NCBI GenBank assembly: GCA_004297315.1 | Contig: SCTU01000003.1 | Location: forward strand, 1-8,898 | Reading direction: 5' to 3' | DNA from: Dehalococcoidia bacterium | GTDB lineage: Bacteria; Chloroflexota; Dehalococcoidia; UBA2979 | Length of the DNA stretch: 8,898 nt | In this document: one piece after another, positions 6,041 to 8,898 of the stretch | Position numbering within the stretch: the first letter of the stretch is position 1 | Layout: every line of letters begins with the position of its first letter | Made by a program: the position numbers and the translations under genes | Notes under the pieces: generated by a model | Told to the model about the DNA's origin: nothing | Seen by the model: only the letters and a program-made list of their open reading frames with translations | Database searches by the model: none

Positions 6041-7821
6041 CCTTCTACGAGGACGAGTCCGCCATCGGGAAGGTCTACGACCGCCGCATCGCCGCCCGCC
6101 TAGGCGGCTACGTACAGCCGTATGCGATGCCGCTCGCCATCGCCGGCGTGCTGATGCTCGCCGTCGCCGGCCTCGAGCTCGTGCCGACGCTGATCGTCCG
6201 GCACGCCATCGACGAACAGATCGGGAAGGGGCGGACGGACCGCCTCCCGGTGCTCGCCGCTGGCTATACCGCCGCGCTGCTCGCGTCGTTCGTGATCCGC
6301 TACGGGCAGGCATACCTGATGGCGTGGGTCGGACAGCGGGTCGTCGTGGACCTGCGCATGGAACTGTTCCGGCATCTGCAGCGCATGTCGATCTCGTTCT
6401 TTGACCGCAACCCCGTCGGCCGCCTCGTCGTACGGCTGACGGGTGACGTCCAGCAGATCGAGGCCGTCATCTCGCAGGGGCTCGTGCAGATCCTGACCAA
6501 CCTTCTCATGGTCAGCGCCATCGTTGTCGTGCTCTTCGTCCTCGACTGGCGGCTCGCAGCCATCATGACGGGCTTCCTGGTGCCGCTGGTCGGGCTGGTC
6601 AAGGTCTTCGCCGCCGCCCAGCGAGACGCCTACCGCGAGCAGCGCATCTGGATCGCCCGGATCAACGCCTACCTCAACGAGATGATCAGCGGCATCGCCA
6701 TCGTCCAGCTGTTCAACCGGCAGGCCCGCAACCGCCAACTCTTCGACGAGCGCAACCGAGGCTCGCTCGACGCGAACCTCCGCGTCTTGTTCTGGTACGC
6801 CGTCTTCGATCCGACCGTCGCGCTCTTCGGCGCTGCTACCACCGGGACGATCCTCTGGTATGGCGGTGGCCGCATCGCAAGCGAGACGCTGACGCTCGGC
6901 ACGCTCGTCGCGTTCATCGCCTACATGCAGCGCTTCTTCTGGCCGATCCGCGAACTCGCCGAGCGGTACACGATGCTCCAGGGCGCGATGGCCTCCGCCG
7001 AGCGCATCTTCGGGATCCTCGATCAGCCGGAGGAGGTCGTCGATTTGCCCGACGCGAAGCCGCTCGACGAGGTGCGCGGCGCGATCCGCTTCGACCACGT
7101 CTGGTTCGCGTACCAGGGCGAACACTGGGTCCTGCGCGGCCTTGACTTCTCGATCGCACCGGGTGAGCGGGTCGCGATCGTCGGCCCGACAGGCGCGGGC
7201 AAGTCCACGATGATGTCGCTGCTGTCGAGGTTCTACGACGTGCAGCAGGGCGACATCCTGGTGGATGGCGTCTCCGTGAGCGCGCTCCCGCAGCGCTGGC
7301 TCCGCCGCCACGTCGGGATCATGCTGCAAGACCCTTGGATCTATACCGACACCGTCGCGGAGAACATCCGGCTTCGCGACGCCTCGATCTCACTCGACCA
7401 GGTACGCGCCGCCGCTCGTGCCGTGGGCGCCGACCGGTTCATCGAGGCGCTTCCCGAACAGTACGAGACGCCGCTTGCCGAGCGCGGCGCGAACCTTTCG
7501 ACGGGACAGAAGCAACTGATCGCACTCGCGCGGGTGGCCGCCTTCAACCCGGAGATCGTCCTCGTCATGGACGAAGCCACCGCCAGCATCGACCCCGAGA
7601 CGGAAGCCACCATCCAGCGCGGGCTCGCAGAGTTGATGGTCGGGCGGACGGCGGTCATCATCGCCCACCGCCTGAACACGATCCGCGCCGTGGACCGCAT
7701 CCTCGTCCTTCACCACGGAGAACTGGCCGAGGACGGCACGCACGAGCAGTTGCTGGCGCGGGGCGGCATCTACGCGCGGCTGCACGAGGTGCAGTTCAAG
7801 GACGGCGGCACTCGGGCGTAG
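6037..7821 (+). CDS. ABC exporter subunit with catalytic ATPase site (BmrD/TM288-like)
   Basis: Partner of the preceding gene, 594 residues, an ABC exporter half of the ABC_membrane plus ABC_tran type. Transmembrane segments lie at about 30-55, 72-98, 150-170, 172-193, 255-277 and 286-305. The ATPase domain begins near 349: A-loop Tyr359, Walker A GPTGAGKST (383-391), Q-loop Gln431, signature LSTGQKQL (487-494), Walker B VLVMDE with catalytic Glu513, and switch His544. The signature has Thr in place of the first Gly of LSGGQ, so the ATP site it forms with subunit 1's Walker motifs is doubly degenerate. The other site pairs this subunit's intact Walker B with the perfect LSGGQ of subunit 1 and should be the hydrolysing one. 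Both halves are needed, so a homodimer is unlikely to work well. The gene ends six bases from the stop of the convergent LacI-family gene. Substrate unknown. Confidence 0.95.
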   Translation: MTFYEDESAIGKVYDRRIAARLGGYVQPYAMPLAIAGVLMLAVAGLELVPTLIVRHAIDEQIGKGRTDRLPVLAAGYTAALLASFVIRYGQAYLMAWVGQRVVVDLRMELFRHLQRMSISFFDRNPVGRLVVRLTGDVQQIEAVISQGLVQILTNLLMVSAIVVVLFVLDWRLAAIMTGFLVPLVGLVKVFAAAQRDAYREQRIWIARINAYLNEMISGIAIVQLFNRQARNRQLFDERNRGSLDANLRVLFWYAVFDPTVALFGAATTGTILWYGGGRIASETLTLGTLVAFIAYMQRFFWPIRELAERYTMLQGAMASAERIFGILDQPEEVVDLPDAKPLDEVRGAIRFDHVWFAYQGEHWVLRGLDFSIAPGERVAIVGPTGAGKSTMMSLLSRFYDVQQGDILVDGVSVSALPQRWLRRHVGIMLQDPWIYTDTVAENIRLRDASISLDQVRAAARAVGADRFIEALPEQYETPLAERGANLSTGQKQLIALARVAAFNPEIVLVMDEATASIDPETEATIQRGLAELMVGRTAVIIAHRLNTIRAVDRILVLHHGELAEDGTHEQLLARGGIYARLHEVQFKDGGTRA

Positions 7822-7827
7822 GCGGGA

Positions 7828-8853
7828 TTACCGCTGCGGAGCGGGGCCCACCGTCGCGCCCGGAACCCAGCGGGCGAGCCCGGGGATGCGCACGTCCTGG
7901 GCGGGGATGCCGTTCTCGATCGCGTCGAGGGTGACCGCGGCGATCCGCCGCCCGAGTTCGAACGAGTCCACGTCGATCACGGCGAGAGGCTCCGCCTTCG
8001 CGCCGGACCGAATACGTGAGTCCGTGAAACTGATCACGGAGACATCCTCCGGGACTCGTTTGCCCGTCGCCCGGACCGATTCGATAACTTCGCCCACCTC
8101 GTCGAAGGGCGCAAGGAAGACGGTCGGGGGTTCCTCAGACGACAATTCGCTCGTCACGATCTCGCACAGCGACATCCCCGTATCACGCGAAGAGCGCCGG
8201 CGAATGTGCATCCCGACCGCCTCGGTCAGGCGGTCGAGGTTGCGGCGGCGGTTGGTCGGCGGCGTCCAGAGGATGCCGTGGGCGATCAGCGTTATGGCCC
8301 GGTGTCCCAGCCCAGCAAGGGCCGCAAACGCCTCGGCGAAACCCGACGATGTGTCGGCGGAAACGACGGGCATGCCTGGCTCGCCCGGGATCGACCGGAG
8401 CGTGATCGCTGGGATTCCCGCCCGGATGAACGGTGCGAGGTACGTCGCTAGGTTGCCGTGCGGCCAGCTCAAGATCAGACCGTCAACTCGCTGTCCGTAG
8501 AAGTGCTGGAAAAGTGCCGGGTACAGAGAGCGGTCGCCCCGCGCGCTGGTGACTGCTAGCGAGTACCTCGCCTCATGCGCCGTCGCCCCCAGACCGTCGA
8601 TCAGGTCCAAGGAAACCGGGCTATTCAGCTCGTGGAAGAAGACGCCCAGCGTCATCGTCCGGGCCATCCGGAGCCCGCGCGCCGCCTCGTTCGGGTGGTA
8701 GCCCAGCGACTCCACGGCGGAGCGGACACGCTCCTCCAGGTCGCCGCGGACGCGACGCGCCCCGGTCAGCGCCCGCGAGGCGGTGCTGACGGAGACGCCC
8801 GCCTCATTCGCAACATCCAGGAGGGTGACGGGACGGGGACGTTCGGTTGCCAT
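7828..8853 (-). CDS. LacI-family transcriptional regulator
   Basis: A 341-residue DNA-binding regulator, a typical length for LacI/GalR proteins. The N-terminal helix-turn-helix is clear: VTLLDVANEAGVSVSTASRAL at 9-29, with SVSTASRAL as recognition helix, followed by GYHPNEAARGLR (51-62), where the hinge helix contacts the minor groove. The rest (about 66-335) is a periplasmic-binding-protein-like effector domain with family landmarks: GLGHRAITLI (181-190), KRVPEDVSVISFTDS (265-279) and DSFELGRRIAAVTLDAIENG (296-315). Most relatives respond to sugars or related metabolites, but the effector cannot be named here. The ATG at 8853 puts the helix-turn-helix at the usual distance from the N-terminus. 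In-frame ATGs at 8883 and 8889 and a GTG at 8892 would add 10-13 residues not typical of the family. The neighbouring exporter is convergent, so a regulatory link is unsupported; any target operon lies beyond the right edge or elsewhere. Confidence 0.93.
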   Translation of the reverse strand: MATERPRPVTLLDVANEAGVSVSTASRALTGARRVRGDLEERVRSAVESLGYHPNEAARGLRMARTMTLGVFFHELNSPVSLDLIDGLGATAHEARYSLAVTSARGDRSLYPALFQHFYGQRVDGLILSWPHGNLATYLAPFIRAGIPAITLRSIPGEPGMPVVSADTSSGFAEAFAALAGLGHRAITLIAHGILWTPPTNRRRNLDRLTEAVGMHIRRRSSRDTGMSLCEIVTSELSSEEPPTVFLAPFDEVGEVIESVRATGKRVPEDVSVISFTDSRIRSGAKAEPLAVIDVDSFELGRRIAAVTLDAIENGIPAQDVRIPGLARWVPGATVGPAPQR

Positions 8854-8860
8854 GCAGAAA

Positions 8861-8866
8861 AAGGTA
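8861..8866 (-). promoter_or_regulatory. Candidate -10 element (TACCTT) for the LacI-family gene
   Basis: On the minus strand TACCTT fits TANNNT and ends seven bases before the ATG at 8853. The bases between are pyrimidine-rich and hold no Shine-Dalgarno, so a leaderless transcript is plausible. No clear -35 is seen in the remaining bases before the window edge. The same arrangement occurs before the prenyl transferase gene. Confidence 0.35.
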
Positions 8867-8898
8867 TCGCACGGCCGCCGCATGGTCATCACCGCCCT

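Noticed and set aside
6100..7329. Long open frame on the minus strand opposite the second exporter gene (409 codons)
   Set aside because: It lies fully antisense to a clear ABC transporter gene, its translation is rich in Asp, Glu, His and Arg with no recognisable domain, and such frames are expected in GC-rich coding DNA.
7831..7844. CCGCT-gcgg-AGCGG hairpin next to the convergent stops of the exporter and LacI-family genes
   Set aside because: Only five pairs, no T-run, and it lies inside the last codons of the LacI-family gene; likely chance.

Overview
The window is high-GC bacterial DNA (roughly two-thirds G+C by eye). It is densely packed with chromosomal housekeeping and transport genes, with short intergenic gaps and pervasive false open frames on the opposite strands. 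Two lipoprotein signal peptides, an isoprenyl transferase that reads like the actinobacterial short-chain type, and a five-helix membrane-anchored molybdopterin protein of a kind common in Actinomycetota and Chloroflexota all suggest one of those phyla. My guess is a Chloroflexota (Dehalococcoidia- or Tepidiforma-like) genome, but this is inferred from sequence style only and is uncertain.

Layout, left to right: (1) a metal-binding lipoprotein of a zinc/manganese ABC importer, cut by the left edge (2-904, +); (2) a lipoprotein L,D-transpeptidase for cell-wall cross-linking (965-1621, +); (3) a cis-prenyl (isoprenyl) transferase, convergent with it and 9 bases away (1631-2467, -); (4) an 84-base divergent promoter region carrying an inverted repeat; (5) a five-helix membrane-anchored sulfite-oxidase-family molybdoenzyme (2552-4117, +); (6) a TACAAT promoter element followed by a two-gene operon for a heterodimeric ABC exporter (4211-6040 and 6037-7821, +), joined by a GTGA overlap; (7) a convergent LacI-family repressor (7828-8853, -), with only 6 bases between the two stop codons.

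The two exporter subunits clearly work together. Subunit 1 has a degenerate Walker B (Asp-Asp) with an intact LSGGQ, and subunit 2 has the catalytic Glu with a degenerate LSTGQ. That is the complementary asymmetry expected of a TM287/288- or BmrCD-type heterodimer with one active and one inactive ATP site. The transpeptidase and the prenyl transferase both concern the cell envelope, but they are convergent and not an operon. I see no RNA genes, mobile elements, CRISPR arrays or attachment sites.

I did not find an undescribed system. The points most worth a second look are the prenyl transferase's conflicting chain-length signals, the internal twin-arginine motif before helix 5 of the molybdoenzyme, and TANNNT elements 6-7 bases upstream of the start codons of two genes that lack Shine-Dalgarno sequences, suggesting leaderless transcripts.
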